From positions 896,001-960,000 of the forward strand of contig NZ_JAUSUL010000001.1 of the NCBI RefSeq assembly GCF_030814015.1: a stretch of 64,000 bases of DNA. Direction: 5' to 3'. Both the position numbers and the translations under genes were made by a program. How positions within the stretch are numbered: position 1 is the stretch's first letter; every line of letters begins with the position of its first letter. This DNA comes from Amorphus orientalis. GTDB taxonomy: Bacteria; Pseudomonadota; Alphaproteobacteria; Rhizobiales; Amorphaceae. Under the pieces are notes generated by a model, which was given only the letters and a program-made list of their open reading frames with translations, did not search any database and was not told where the DNA came from. Shown here one piece after another: positions 52,383 through 61,982 of this stretch.

Positions 52383-53653
52383 TCCAGAAGGCCCTTCAGG
52401 CCGATGGTGAGCGGCGGGAACAGCGACAGGAGAACGATGACCACGGCCGAGGCGAGGAAGAACGGCACGATCAGCCAGGCGATCCGCTCCGCCCGCACGT
52501 TGCCCATCAGAGCGGCCGTGAACAGGCCGGTGCCGACCGGCGGTGTCAGCAGGCCGAGGGTGAGGTTGAGGCAGACGATGACGCCGAACTGGAACGGGTC
52601 GATGCCATAGGTATCCATGGCGACCGGCAGAAGAACCGGCACCACCAGGATGATGGCGGGGATCGGATCGGTGATCGTGCCCAGGAGCAGAAGCAGGATG
52701 TTGAGGAGCAGCAGGAACACCAGCGGCGAGGAGGTCAGCGACTGCAGCCAGGCCGCCACCGTGGCCGGCACGTTCTCGAAGGTGATGACCCAGGAGAAGA
52801 CCTGGGCGGCGGCGATCAGGAAGAGCACGATGGCCGCGTTGCGCGCTGCCCTCACGAAGGCCGGCGCCAGATCGCGGAAGCTCATGTCGCGATAGACGAA
52901 CAGGCCGATCAGCATGGCGGCGAGGGTTGCGATGGCGGCGGCTTCGGTCGGCGTCGCGATGCCGCCGAGGATGGTGCCGATGATGATGACCGGGATCGAC
53001 AGCGCCGGGAGGGCATCGATCAGCGCCCGTCCGCGCTCCTTCATCGTCATGGCGTCGGTGGTCGGGAAGCCGTGCTTCTGGCCGAGGAAGGCGATGACGC
53101 CGATGAAGGCGACGAACAGGATCAGGCCGGGCACAACGCCGGCGATGAACAGATCGCCGATCGGAATCTGGGCGATCACGCCAAAGATGATGAACATCAT
53201 CGAGGGCGGGATGATCGGCGCGAGCACGCTGCCCGCCGCCGTGATCGCCACCGAGACGTCGCGGGGATAGCCGGCGCGCTCCATTTCCGGCACCGCCATC
53301 TTCGACATGATCGTGATCTGGGCGACGGCGGAGCCGAGGATGGAGGCCATGAACATGTTGGCCACCAGATTGACGTAGGCGAGGCCGCCCTTGATGCGGC
53401 CGAGCAGCGCCAGCGACAGGGCCATGAGCCGCCGGCCGATGCCGCCGGAGTTCATCATTTCGCCGAGCAGGATGAAGAGCGGCAGTGCCAGCAGGCCGTA
53501 GTTCTCCAGCCCGCCGAACATCTGCTGGGCATAGGACTGGAGCAGCACCGTGTTGTCGCTGGCGAAGATGTAGATCAGCGCGGTGGCGGCGAGCGCGAAG
53601 GCGATGGGGAAGCCGATCGCGATCAGGGTGACGAACGAGCCTGCGACCAGCAT
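52379..53653 (-). CDS. TRAP importer large permease, DctM family
   Basis: A 424-residue inner-membrane protein with about twelve membrane segments: FILLGEMMNSGGIGRRL, the SMMFIIFGVIAQIPIG block, TPTEAAAIATLAA and GLLTPPVGTGLFTAA. Works with the DctQ subunit and the DctP-type binding protein in the same operon, driven by an ion gradient. Overlaps the next gene by four bases and the previous by one (TGATG). Confidence 0.92.
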   Translation of the reverse strand: MLVAGSFVTLIAIGFPIAFALAATALIYIFASDNTVLLQSYAQQMFGGLENYGLLALPLFILLGEMMNSGGIGRRLMALSLALLGRIKGGLAYVNLVANMFMASILGSAVAQITIMSKMAVPEMERAGYPRDVSVAITAAGSVLAPIIPPSMMFIIFGVIAQIPIGDLFIAGVVPGLILFVAFIGVIAFLGQKHGFPTTDAMTMKERGRALIDALPALSIPVIIIGTILGGIATPTEAAAIATLAAMLIGLFVYRDMSFRDLAPAFVRAARNAAIVLFLIAAAQVFSWVITFENVPATVAAWLQSLTSSPLVFLLLLNILLLLLGTITDPIPAIILVVPVLLPVAMDTYGIDPFQFGVIVCLNLTLGLLTPPVGTGLFTAALMGNVRAERIAWLIVPFFLASAVVIVLLSLFPPLTIGLKGLLE

Positions 53654-54246
53654 CAGCGGTGCTCCTGCAGTCGGCGGACGCTGCCGGCGAGATTGCGCAG
53701 GGCATGCAGGTTCAGGGTCAGGCAGGCGTACGGCATGATCAGCCAGAACCAGACCTTGCGCATGCCGATCGTCGTCGTCGGCTCGGTGTAGATGAAATTG
53801 AAGGTCGCCCGGGAGAAGTCGCGCAGCGTCTCGGCGCCGAGCACCGTGATCGGGTCGAACCATCGCCAGACGATCAGGCCCAGGCTGATCGTGAACATGA
53901 GAAGGAGCAGATCGACGCCCACCGCAAGCGCAGCACGGATCCTGGGAGTGACCGCTTCGGGCAACAGCGTGACGGCTATGTGCTCGCGGCGGGCCAGTCC
54001 CGCGGAGCTGCCGAGAAAGGCCGCCCAGATCATGGCGTAGATCGCCAACTCGTCGATCCAGATCACCGGGGTGCCGAGCGCCCGCGTCGCGGCGTTGACG
54101 ATCAGGAGCGCGAATATGGCCGCGACCAGAAGGCCCGCCAGCCACGAATCGAAGGTCGCAACGGCGTCGCTCAGCCGGGTGAGGCCGCCCGGGCGCTGCG
54201 GCACGTCGACGGATGTCGGTTCCGCGCTGCTCACCAGGCTCGCCAT
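53653..54246 (-). CDS. TRAP importer small permease, DctQ family
   Basis: A 197-residue protein with four membrane helices (about 25-50, 60-85, 105-130, 150-170), first gene of the eight-gene operon reading leftwards. The region upstream (54364-54376) carries a GntR-operator-like site. A start at 54276 is possible but would place the first helix less well. Confidence 0.88.
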   Translation of the reverse strand: MASLVSSAEPTSVDVPQRPGGLTRLSDAVATFDSWLAGLLVAAIFALLIVNAATRALGTPVIWIDELAIYAMIWAAFLGSSAGLARREHIAVTLLPEAVTPRIRAALAVGVDLLLLMFTISLGLIVWRWFDPITVLGAETLRDFSRATFNFIYTEPTTTIGMRKVWFWLIMPYACLTLNLHALRNLAGSVRRLQEHR

Positions 54247-54363
54247 GCCAACTTTGTCCGGTTCACGTCGGCGCACACGCCGGACCCTCCCTGTTCACCG
54301 GGTCATCTTCGTCTTTGTGCGAAGCCTTTCCGTAAAATATCAAAATTATACCTTCGTCAATCC

Positions 54364-54376
54364 GAATATCGAGATT
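54364..54376. promoter_or_regulatory. GAATATCGAGATT site, candidate operator of the TRAP operon
   Basis: In the 266-base divergent region between the DctQ and GntR genes. Its GAATATCGA matches nine bases of the operator-like site before the other GntR gene (reverse of 35817-35825). The area is AT-rich, with TTGACG on the minus strand at about 54354-54359. Confidence 0.5.
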
Positions 54377-54512
54377 ACGAAATTCCAGTCGATTTTCTAG
54401 ATTTGAGGCCGCATTCTAGGCGGGTCAGCTATGGAGCCGACTCGGGGCGCGTATACGGTGGCATTCGCCAGCGCCCGGCGGGTCGATTCCGGAACCACGA
54501 TCCTGGGGACAG

Positions 54513-55223
54513 ATGACCGACGTGATCCACCATGCCCGCTATGATGGGCCGGAGAAGACCTTCGCCGAGCGCGCTTACCGGCTCATTCGCGAGGATATCG
54601 TGGGTGGCGTGCTGGAGCCGGGCCTGAAGCTGAAGATCCAGATGCTGCAGGAGCGCTACGACATCGGCGCGGGCCCGCTGCGCGAGGCGCTCGCCCGGCT
54701 GTCGAGCGATCAGCTTGTCGAGCTGGAAGGCCAGCGCGGCTGCCGGGTCGCGCTGATGTCGGCGAAGGATGCCCGGGAAATCGGGGATCTGCGCAAGGTG
54801 CTGGAAGCCCAGGCGCTGCAGCAGTCGATCCCGGCCGGCGACGATGCCTGGGAGACCGCGGTCATCACAGCCTATCACCGGCTGGAGCAGATCGAGCGCC
54901 GGCTCAATCAGGGGATCAGCGACCTGCCGGAATGGGAGATGCGCAATCAGCAGTTCCACAAGGCGCTGGTGGCGGCGTGCGATTCCCGCCGCCTGCACTG
55001 GATGCGGCAGCTGATGTTCGACCAGCACGAACGGTACCGGCGCCTGTCACGGGTGAAGACGGTCCGCACCCGCGACATCAACGAGGAGCATCGCGCGCTC
55101 TTCGAGGCGGCCGTGGACCGGGACGTCGACAAGGCCGTGGCCGTCATCGGCGTCCACGTGCAGCGCACGACGGATGCCGTTCTGGCGGCGCTGGCTCAGC
55201 AAGACCCGGTCATCAAGCCGTAG
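54513..55223 (+). CDS. GntR family regulator, FCD subfamily
   Basis: A 236-residue regulator: winged helix AYRLIREDIVGGVLEPG and GAGPLREALARLSSDQL (about 23-72), FCD domain with MRNQQFHKALVAA and EEHRALFEAA. It is a paralog of the regulator at 36024. Divergent from the eight-gene TRAP/ring-cleavage operon, which it very probably controls. Confidence 0.9.
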   Translation: MTDVIHHARYDGPEKTFAERAYRLIREDIVGGVLEPGLKLKIQMLQERYDIGAGPLREALARLSSDQLVELEGQRGCRVALMSAKDAREIGDLRKVLEAQALQQSIPAGDDAWETAVITAYHRLEQIERRLNQGISDLPEWEMRNQQFHKALVAACDSRRLHWMRQLMFDQHERYRRLSRVKTVRTRDINEEHRALFEAAVDRDVDKAVAVIGVHVQRTTDAVLAALAQQDPVIKP

Positions 55224-55232
55224 GGCCGGCGG

Positions 55233-55643
55233 TCATTCGCCGCGCTGGGCGCGCTCCACGAGCGCGATTTTCTCCGCAAGTGCGTCGCGCCATTCCGCCG
55301 CCTTCTTGAGGCTCATGGCGATCTCGACGGTGTTTTCGTCCTTGTCCTTCAGTCCGACCCGGAACGTACCGGCCGGCGTGGCCTCGACGCTGACGTCGCT
55401 CGCCTCGAGCTTGCCTTCCAGCGAGACGGGAACGGTGAAGGAAAGCCGCTGCCCCTGGGCTTCGAGCAGGGCCGCCTGCAGAAGCGTCGCCAGCGCATCG
55501 ACGCGGCTCGGCGCCATCATCAGGCCCTGCTGACTGTCGTCCTGAAGCTTGACCAGGGCCACAAAGCGCCCGTCCGCGGTGTGCCCGCCGCCGAGGATCT
55601 CGCTGATTTCGAACGCCTCGACGCTCACTTCTTCATCGGACAT
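55233..55643 (-). CDS. Hypothetical acidic protein, 136 residues
   Basis: A soluble protein of 136 residues, starting MSDEEVSVEAFE. Strongly patterned strands and no membrane segment or cysteine; no family recognised. It ends ten bases from the convergent GntR stop. The 241 bases before the next gene on the plus strand hold no clear site. The gene is called on length and codon pattern alone. Confidence 0.6.
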   Translation of the reverse strand: MSDEEVSVEAFEISEILGGGHTADGRFVALVKLQDDSQQGLMMAPSRVDALATLLQAALLEAQGQRLSFTVPVSLEGKLEASDVSVEATPAGTFRVGLKDKDENTVEIAMSLKKAAEWRDALAEKIALVERAQRGE

Positions 55644-55884
55644 GCCGTCGCTCCAGGTTCGGCTTTTCGGAGTGGGTGAAGGGGGCCGACCCTGGGCCGA
55701 TTTGATGACAGTGTCGAGTCACCGGCCCGGACCTGGGGTGCGGGGCCCGGGTCGGGTAATGTTTTCCGGTGCGATTCAATCCGGCCGGGAGATGCTCTAG
55801 GATGCCGCCAAAAGGCAGAATGAGAGGATCGGCAGGACAGCGTCCGGTAAGCCGATCCGGCGGGACGGACGCAGGGAGAGGCTG

Positions 55885-57504
55885 GTGCCGGATCTGGGCA
55901 GCTACGACTACATTGTCGCCGGGGGCGGCTCAGCGGGGTGCGTGCTGGCGAACCGGCTCTCGGCCGACCCGAAGACCAAGGTCCTGCTTCTGGAGCGGGG
56001 TGGGCGGGACAACTGGATCTGGTTTCACATCCCCGCCGGCTATCTGTTCGCCATCGGCAATCCGCGCTCCGACTGGCTGTTCCAGACCGAGGCCGAGGAC
56101 GGTCTCAACGGGCGCAGCCTGGCCTATCCGCGCGGCAAGGTGCTGGGTGGCTCCTCGGCGATCAACGCCATGCTCTATGTCCGCGGCCAGGCCGCCGATT
56201 ACGACGGCTGGCGCCAGCTCGGGCTTCAGGGCTGGGGCTGGGACGATGTGCTGCCGGTCTTCAAGAAGCACGAGGACCATATCGACGGCGCGAACGAATT
56301 CCACGGCGCTGGCGGCGAGTGGCGGATCGAGCACCCGCGTACGCGGTTCGAAGTCCTGGAGAAGGTGCGCGAGGCGGCAGCCAGTGCGGGCATTGCGTCG
56401 ATCGACGATTACAACACCGGCGACAACGAGGGGTGCGCCTACTTTCAGGTGAACCAGAAGGCGGGGCGGCGCTGGAGCGCGGCGCGCGGCTTTCTCAAGC
56501 CGGCGCTCGGTCGTCCGAATCTGCGCGTGGAGACCAACGTTCACGTCGATCGGGTGATCGTCGAGGGCGGACGCGCGACCGGGATCGCGTTCAGCCGGGA
56601 GGGCGAGGACTTTTTCGCCCGTGCTTCCGGGGAAGTCGTGCTCTCGGCCGGCGCGGTCGGCTCGCCGGTGATCCTGGAGGCTTCCGGGATCGGCGCGGCG
56701 GATCGGCTGACGGATCAGGGCATTAAGGTCGTCCGCGATCTGCCCGGCGTTGGGGAGAACCTTCAGGACCATCTCCAGATCCGACCGGTCTACAAGGTGA
56801 GCGGCATTGCGACCCTGAACGGGCGGTACAACAATCTGTTCAAGCGGGCGATGATGGGGATCGAGTATGCGTTCAGGCGGACGGGACCGCTGGCCATGGC
56901 GCCGTCCCAGCTCGCCGCCTTCACCCGGACGTCCGACGCCTACGCCACGCCGAACGTGGAGTTTCACTTCCAGCCGCTGTCCCTCGACAAGTGGGGGGAG
57001 GGGCTGCACCCGTTCGAGGCGTTCACGGCCAGCGTGTGCAATCTCCGCCCGACAAGCCGCGGCTCGATCCATCTCGACCGGAACCTGGACGGGACCGTGC
57101 GCCCGGTGATCGCGCCCAACTATCTGTCGACCGAGGCGGACCGTCAGGTGGCGGCCGACTCGCTCCGGCTGGTCCGTCGCGTGGTCGCCCAGCCGCCGCT
57201 TGCGCCCTACCGGCCCGAGGAATACGTGCCCGGTCCGGCGGTTGAAACGGACGAGGATCTCGTCAAGGCTGCCGGCGATCTCGGCACCACGATCTTCCAT
57301 CCCGTCGGCACCGCGAAGATGGGCACCGACGACGACCGGATGGCGGTGCTCGACGAGCGGCTCAGGGTGCGCGGGGTCACGGGCCTGCGTGTGGTCGATG
57401 CCTCGGTGATGCCGCTGATCACGTCCGGCAACACCAACTCTCCGACGATCATGATCGCGGAGAAGGGCGCCGCCATGATCCTGGAGGATGCGAAGGCGGG
57501 TTGA
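55885..57504 (+). CDS. GMC oxidoreductase, choline dehydrogenase-like
   Basis: A 539-residue flavoprotein: FAD motif [39 protein letters not shown], and the catalytic His/Asn pair in [13 protein letters not shown] and [16 protein letters not shown]. The family oxidises alcohols; choline dehydrogenase (BetA) is a close group. Given gbcAB in the window a choline/betaine role is possible, but others are equally likely. GTG start after AGGGAGAGG. Confidence 0.88.
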   Translation: MPDLGSYDYIVAGGGSAGCVLANRLSADPKTKVLLLERGGRDNWIWFHIPAGYLFAIGNPRSDWLFQTEAEDGLNGRSLAYPRGKVLGGSSAINAMLYVRGQAADYDGWRQLGLQGWGWDDVLPVFKKHEDHIDGANEFHGAGGEWRIEHPRTRFEVLEKVREAAASAGIASIDDYNTGDNEGCAYFQVNQKAGRRWSAARGFLKPALGRPNLRVETNVHVDRVIVEGGRATGIAFSREGEDFFARASGEVVLSAGAVGSPVILEASGIGAADRLTDQGIKVVRDLPGVGENLQDHLQIRPVYKVSGIATLNGRYNNLFKRAMMGIEYAFRRTGPLAMAPSQLAAFTRTSDAYATPNVEFHFQPLSLDKWGEGLHPFEAFTASVCNLRPTSRGSIHLDRNLDGTVRPVIAPNYLSTEADRQVAADSLRLVRRVVAQPPLAPYRPEEYVPGPAVETDEDLVKAAGDLGTTIFHPVGTAKMGTDDDRMAVLDERLRVRGVTGLRVVDASVMPLITSGNTNSPTIMIAEKGAAMILEDAKAG

Positions 57505-57511
57505 CGAGGCC

Positions 57512-57988
57512 CTATCCTTTCACCGGCACGAGCGGTTTGCGCATGGCGAAACGGATGAGTTCGACACCGCCGCGCTCCACCACCTGCTCTTCGACGACTT
57601 CGTAGCCTTCGCTTTCGAACGCCGGGCGTGCCACCAGGCTGGCCTCCGTGGTGAGCATTGCCGCGCCTGCGGCGGTTGCCCGGGCCTCGGCCGCGCGCAG
57701 GAGAGCACGCGCGATCCCGCGGCGCGCGAAGTCCGACCGGACGAACAGGAAATTGATGTACCCCTGGGCGGTGAATCCGGTGAAACCGGCCACCTGATCC
57801 GCCTCTTCCGCCACCAGGATGTCGAGACCTTCCAGCCTTTCGTGCCAGAGCGCCAGGTCCGGTTCGAGCGGGGCCCAGGCGGTGAGCTGGTCTTTCGTGT
57901 AGCGCTGGGGACCAAGGCCGTGGATCGATTCGGTGAACACCGCCGCCAGGACCGGGGTATCGGCGCGGGTTCCGGGTCGGATCTGCAT
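57512..57988 (-). CDS. GNAT family N-acetyltransferase
   Basis: A 158-residue acetyltransferase with the acetyl-CoA motif [15 protein letters not shown] and later [18 protein letters not shown]. It starts at 57988 ([10 protein letters not shown]). The acceptor is unknown; it converges on the GMC gene seven bases away. Confidence 0.84.
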   Translation of the reverse strand: MQIRPGTRADTPVLAAVFTESIHGLGPQRYTKDQLTAWAPLEPDLALWHERLEGLDILVAEEADQVAGFTGFTAQGYINFLFVRSDFARRGIARALLRAAEARATAAGAAMLTTEASLVARPAFESEGYEVVEEQVVERGGVELIRFAMRKPLVPVKG

Positions 57989-58130
57989 CGGGTCTCTCGT
58001 ACGATGGTCGGCCGGGTGCGGGCCGCGTCGAAGCGGTTGCGGTCCGATGGCGGCTCGTGCTCTGTGGATCTCAAAGGCGCGGTCCCGACAGGGGACGAGA
58101 CCAGGCGCCGATGCTTTGGAGTGACGGAAT

Positions 58131-59189
58131 ATGGCAGAGGCGGGCACGGACACCTATACGGAAAGCGCGGAACTTCGCTTTCCGTGGGCGGAGCCGCCGG
58201 CTCCGGGCGAGCCGGTCGAGGTGGCGCCGGGGATTCTCTGGGTGCGGTTTCCGCTGCCGTTCCGCCTGGATCACGTGAACATCTACCTGATCGAGGACGA
58301 GGGCGGATACGCGGTTCTGGATACCGGCATTTCCAACGACCAGACCCGGGAGCACTGGCGGGCCCTGATGGACGGGCCGCTGGCGGGCAAGAAGCTGACC
58401 CGGCTGATCGTCACCCATTTCCATCCCGATCACATCGGGCTCGCCGGTTGGCTGTGCGAGACTTATGGCCTGCCGCTCCTGACCAGCCAGACGTCCTATC
58501 TGATGTCGATCAACATCTCGCTGACGCCGGGGGCGCTGGCCGCCAAACCCTATCAGGACTTCTATCTCCGCCATGGCATGTCGCCTGAAACCGCAAAGCT
58601 GGTAAGCACCCAGGGGCACGCCTACCTATCCATGGTGGACCAGCTTCCGCCCACCTTCCTCAGGCTGGTTGCGGGCGACACGCTGACCATCGGAAGGCGG
58701 CAGTTCCGGGTCTACACCGGCGACGGCCATGCGCCCGAGCAGATCATGCTCTATCTGGCCGACGAGAGGATCCTGTTCGCGGCCGATCAGGTGATCGCCA
58801 AGATCACGCCGAACATCAGCGTCTGGGCGGTCGACCCGGAAGGCGATCCGCTCGGCCACTACCTCCGCACCGTGCGGCTGATCGAGGCGCATATCCCCGA
58901 TGACGCGCTGGTCCTGCCGGGCCACCAGCTCCCCTTCTACGGACTGCACACGCGCTGCCAGGAACTGGTCATGCACCACGAAGACCGCTGCCAGGCGATC
59001 GGAACCGCCTGCGCAGACGGCCCGAAGACGGTCGCGGATCTGGTGCCGGTCCTCTTTCGGCGCGAGCTCGATCCGCACCAGCTCTCGTTCGCGTTCTCCG
59101 AAACCCACGCGCACGTGAACCGGATGGTCCGGCGCGGCGAACTGGTCTGGATCCACGAGGCGGAGACGTCGCGGGTCGCGAAAGCCTAA
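58131..59189 (+). CDS. Metallo-beta-lactamase-fold hydrolase
   Basis: A 352-residue MBL-fold enzyme: THFHPDHIGLAG binds zinc, GDGHAPEQIML holds the next histidine, ADQVIAKI the aspartate, and LPGHQLPF the last ligand. The C-terminal 90 residues are a winged-helix-like domain typical of a thioesterase/lactonase-like subgroup. No specific substrate inferred. Confidence 0.85.
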   Translation: MAEAGTDTYTESAELRFPWAEPPAPGEPVEVAPGILWVRFPLPFRLDHVNIYLIEDEGGYAVLDTGISNDQTREHWRALMDGPLAGKKLTRLIVTHFHPDHIGLAGWLCETYGLPLLTSQTSYLMSINISLTPGALAAKPYQDFYLRHGMSPETAKLVSTQGHAYLSMVDQLPPTFLRLVAGDTLTIGRRQFRVYTGDGHAPEQIMLYLADERILFAADQVIAKITPNISVWAVDPEGDPLGHYLRTVRLIEAHIPDDALVLPGHQLPFYGLHTRCQELVMHHEDRCQAIGTACADGPKTVADLVPVLFRRELDPHQLSFAFSETHAHVNRMVRRGELVWIHEAETSRVAKA

Positions 59190-59206
59190 AGTGTCACGAA
59201 GCGCAG

Positions 59207-59222
59207 GCCGGAGCGGTCCGGC
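59207..59222. terminator. Weak hairpin after the MBL-fold gene
   Basis: Six-base arms GCCGGA and TCCGGC with a GCGG loop, no T-run. Candidate end of the transcript only. Confidence 0.3.
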
Positions 59223-59352
59223 GGCACGTCGCGCCCTGTCATTGAAGGTTCATGGTCGGCAACCTAGGATAGATGTCCGGGGCAGGATGCCAGCATAGTA
59301 GCGGTTCGGACGGCAGTGCGGATGATCGGCCCATTTCCGTGGGAAGGGGGCC

Positions 59353-60507
59353 GTGGACCATTTCAAGCTGACGAGCTGGAACATCGAGCACGCCGACAAG
59401 CTGATCGATGACCTCGAGGCGGAGAACGAGGACGACCGGCGCAAAGCCGAAGCGCGCCGCGACGCCATTCGCGACGAAATCGCCGCCCTTGAGGCCGACA
59501 TCCTTCTGGTCTCCGAAGGTCCGAATGGCGAGGCGCGGGCGAGCCGGTTCTTCGCCGATGTTGCGCCCGACTACGATCTGGTCGTGCGCGGTTCAGAGGA
59601 CCGCCGCGACTACGGAATGAGGGGGACCGACGCGACCACGGGCCGGCAATGGATCTGGTTCCTGATCCGCAACGGCACGGCGATCGAAGGAAGCCTGCTC
59701 CATCTGGACCGATGGCAGGATCTGACCGAGGCGAATTCTGGCGGGGAGCATGCCAACGGCCGCTGGGACGTCTCGTTTCCGAAATTCGTTACGGACCACG
59801 TCGCCTTCGATATCGACCGGAACCACTCCCACTGGCGGCATCCGCAGGTGTTGCTGGCGTCGGTGAACGGTGAACGGCTGGAAATCATCGGGGCGCATCT
59901 GAAGAGCAAGTTCACACGCCTGCGCCCGCGAGGAGATCCCACAGACGAGGATTTCTTCTCCCAGAACCCCCGTCTGGTCGCGGACCTGATCAAGGCCCGG
60001 ACCAAGATCACGACCGAGTGCGCCGACATCCGCCACTATATCGATCACCGGTTCAACACCGATGCCAACGCCGCGATGATCGTCGCCGGGGATCTCAACG
60101 ACGGTCCCGGCAAGGAGCGGATCGAGCGTCGCTTTCTGTATCACGACCTTCTCAGCACATTGCAGGGAGAGGTCTTCTTCGCCCGGCGCTTTCTCAACCA
60201 CGCGCTCTTCGATGCGCCGGAAGGCGAGCGCTGGTCGGTCTTCTTTCATGACAGGCTCGATCCCGGGCGTGATCCGAAGATCCTCCTGGACCACATCCTG
60301 TTCAGCCAGTCCTTCACCAACAATCCGCAGGTCGAGAATTTCGCCTACAAGGCACGAACGGGGGGCGGGCTGGTCGAGCACGAGGTCCATCACGCGATTA
60401 CCGGGACGCGGCCCAAATACGCCATGACCAGCGACCACAAGCCGGTGTCGATGCACTTTGATCTGCGGGATGCCGCGGAGCGGCCGGCCGGTGACGCCGG
60501 CGGGTAA
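59353..60507 (+). CDS. Endonuclease/exonuclease/phosphatase-family protein
   Basis: A 384-residue metal-dependent phosphodiesterase-like protein: SWNIEHADKL, SEGPNGEARA, IGAHLKSKF, VAGDLNDGPGKERI and SDHKPVSM are the EEP metal and catalytic motifs. The insertion between about 190 and 260 is long. GTG start after GGAAGGGGG. Whether it acts on nucleic acid or phospholipid/sugar phosphate is unknown. Confidence 0.82.
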   Translation: MDHFKLTSWNIEHADKLIDDLEAENEDDRRKAEARRDAIRDEIAALEADILLVSEGPNGEARASRFFADVAPDYDLVVRGSEDRRDYGMRGTDATTGRQWIWFLIRNGTAIEGSLLHLDRWQDLTEANSGGEHANGRWDVSFPKFVTDHVAFDIDRNHSHWRHPQVLLASVNGERLEIIGAHLKSKFTRLRPRGDPTDEDFFSQNPRLVADLIKARTKITTECADIRHYIDHRFNTDANAAMIVAGDLNDGPGKERIERRFLYHDLLSTLQGEVFFARRFLNHALFDAPEGERWSVFFHDRLDPGRDPKILLDHILFSQSFTNNPQVENFAYKARTGGGLVEHEVHHAITGTRPKYAMTSDHKPVSMHFDLRDAAERPAGDAGG

Positions 60508-60584
60508 ACCGGTAGGGCGGCGGAACGATCGGCCGGAAACGCCGTTCCGTTGGCACGCAATCCGCGCCGACGAGGAGGTCCGCA

Positions 60585-60923
60585 ATGTATGATCCGCGAC
60601 GCACGTTCCGCGATGCCCGAGACACGGTGTCCGATGGGGGCCGCTATCTCTGGGACCACACGCCGGAGTTCCCGATGCCGTCCCGCTGGCGCGGCAGAGA
60701 TGGACCGCGTTTCGATCGCTCCGATGCAGGGCTCGCGCTGCTCGGGCTCGGCGTCGCCGCTGTGGTGGCCGGGTGCGCCTGGTACGTGGCGTCTTCGGAG
60801 CCGCGGCGTCAGCGCGTCCGCCGCGCCGCTCTTCGTTCTTTGGAAGGCATCGGCGTCCGCAAATCCGAGGACGACGATGACGAGTCCCAGGTTATCAAGA
60901 AGGGACCGGCGAGCCTGAAATAG
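60585..60923 (+). CDS. Small single-TM hypothetical protein
   Basis: A 112-residue protein: basic N-terminus, one membrane segment (about 48-68) and a charged tail ending EDDDDESQVIKKGPASLK. Start after GAGGAGG. Not assigned to a family. Confidence 0.55.
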   Translation: MYDPRRTFRDARDTVSDGGRYLWDHTPEFPMPSRWRGRDGPRFDRSDAGLALLGLGVAAVVAGCAWYVASSEPRRQRVRRAALRSLEGIGVRKSEDDDDESQVIKKGPASLK

Positions 60924-60952
60924 GGGGCAGGGTCACCTTCAAACCGGCTTTG

Positions 60953-60981
60953 CGCGGGATGGGGTTGTCCCCCGTCCCGCG
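60953..60981. terminator. Hairpin between convergent genes
   Basis: CGCGGGATGGGG and CCCCGTCCCGCG form a 12-base stem with one wobble pair around a five-base loop, between the small membrane protein and the convergent FAH-family gene. Few T follow. Confidence 0.5.
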
Positions 60982-61014
60982 TCCCAATCTCGGGCCGGCC
61001 GACCGATGGCCCCG

Positions 61015-61977
61015 TCAGCCGTCCTGGCGCACGACGGTGTTGCGCAGCACACCGATCCGGTCGAACTCCAGCTCCACCACATCGCCGTCCGACAGGAAGG
61101 TGAAGTGCTCCAGTCCGCAGCCGTTGTTGACGGTACCGGATCCGAACACTTCGCCCGCATGCAGCGTCTCGTCGCGGGACACGAACGCGATCATCTCCTC
61201 GAACGAATGCAGCATGGCCGAGCAGTCGTCCGACATGACGCTCTCGCCGTTGATGCGCACGCTCGCCTTCAGTGTCTTCACGTCCGGGATTTCGTCCTTC
61301 GTCACCAGGAAGGGCCCGAGCGCGTTGCCGGCGTCGAAGCTCTTGCCCTTCGCCGGGCCGAGCATGCCGCCCATCTCGACGATCTGGGCGTCACGGGCAG
61401 AGAAATCGTTGAAGATAGTGTAGCCGAAGATGTGCTCGCCGGCCCGTTCGACCGGGATGTCCTTGCCGCCCTTGGACAGCACCATCGCGAGCTCAATCTC
61501 GTGGTCCATGTAGGACGAGTAGCGCGGCCAGCGCACGGTGGTCTCCGGTCCGACGACGCTGAACCGGTTGGTGATGTAGTAGATCGGCTGGTTGCGGTAG
61601 ACCGCCGGCACGTCGCCGGGCTCGACGTCCGGGATCGGCTTGCCCTCGAGCGCGGCGACGAGCTTCTTCATGCCGACAGGGGCCTGAACGATGTGCGCCG
61701 GGAAAACTGAGAAATCGCGAAACTGGGGCGGCACCGGGATCGGGGCGAGCAGGGTCACGTCCGCGAGCGGGATAAGGTGATCGCCGCTGCGTTCGGCCTC
61801 CGCCAGAAACAAGCGCGCCGTCTCCAGCGCGCCGTCTCCCGCTTCGATCAAGGCGAGCATCGACGCGAAGCGCGGGTCGCCGCCGCTCGCCGCGGTGAAG
61901 TCGACCAGCTTGTCGCCATCACCGGTGACGGCGCCGATCTTGCGGGTTCCGACGATCTCAAAGGTTGCCAGTTTCAT
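61015..61977 (-). CDS. Fumarylacetoacetate hydrolase family protein
   Basis: A 320-residue FAH-fold enzyme. Metal residues lie in YMDHEIELAMVLSKGG (E, E) and NDFSARDAQ (D), with the family segment LGPFLVTKDEIPD. Members hydrolyse or decarboxylate ring-cleavage products. ATG at 61977 follows the cyclase stop by five bases on the same strand; both are downstream of a TRAP permease gene. Confidence 0.85.
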   Translation of the reverse strand: MKLATFEIVGTRKIGAVTGDGDKLVDFTAASGGDPRFASMLALIEAGDGALETARLFLAEAERSGDHLIPLADVTLLAPIPVPPQFRDFSVFPAHIVQAPVGMKKLVAALEGKPIPDVEPGDVPAVYRNQPIYYITNRFSVVGPETTVRWPRYSSYMDHEIELAMVLSKGGKDIPVERAGEHIFGYTIFNDFSARDAQIVEMGGMLGPAKGKSFDAGNALGPFLVTKDEIPDVKTLKASVRINGESVMSDDCSAMLHSFEEMIAFVSRDETLHAGEVFGSGTVNNGCGLEHFTFLSDGDVVELEFDRIGVLRNTVVRQDG

Positions 61978-61982
61978 GCGGA

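Noticed and set aside
58131-59189. Calling the MBL-fold protein an AHL lactonase or a beta-lactamase
   Set aside because: Only generic zinc ligands are visible; nothing points to either substrate.
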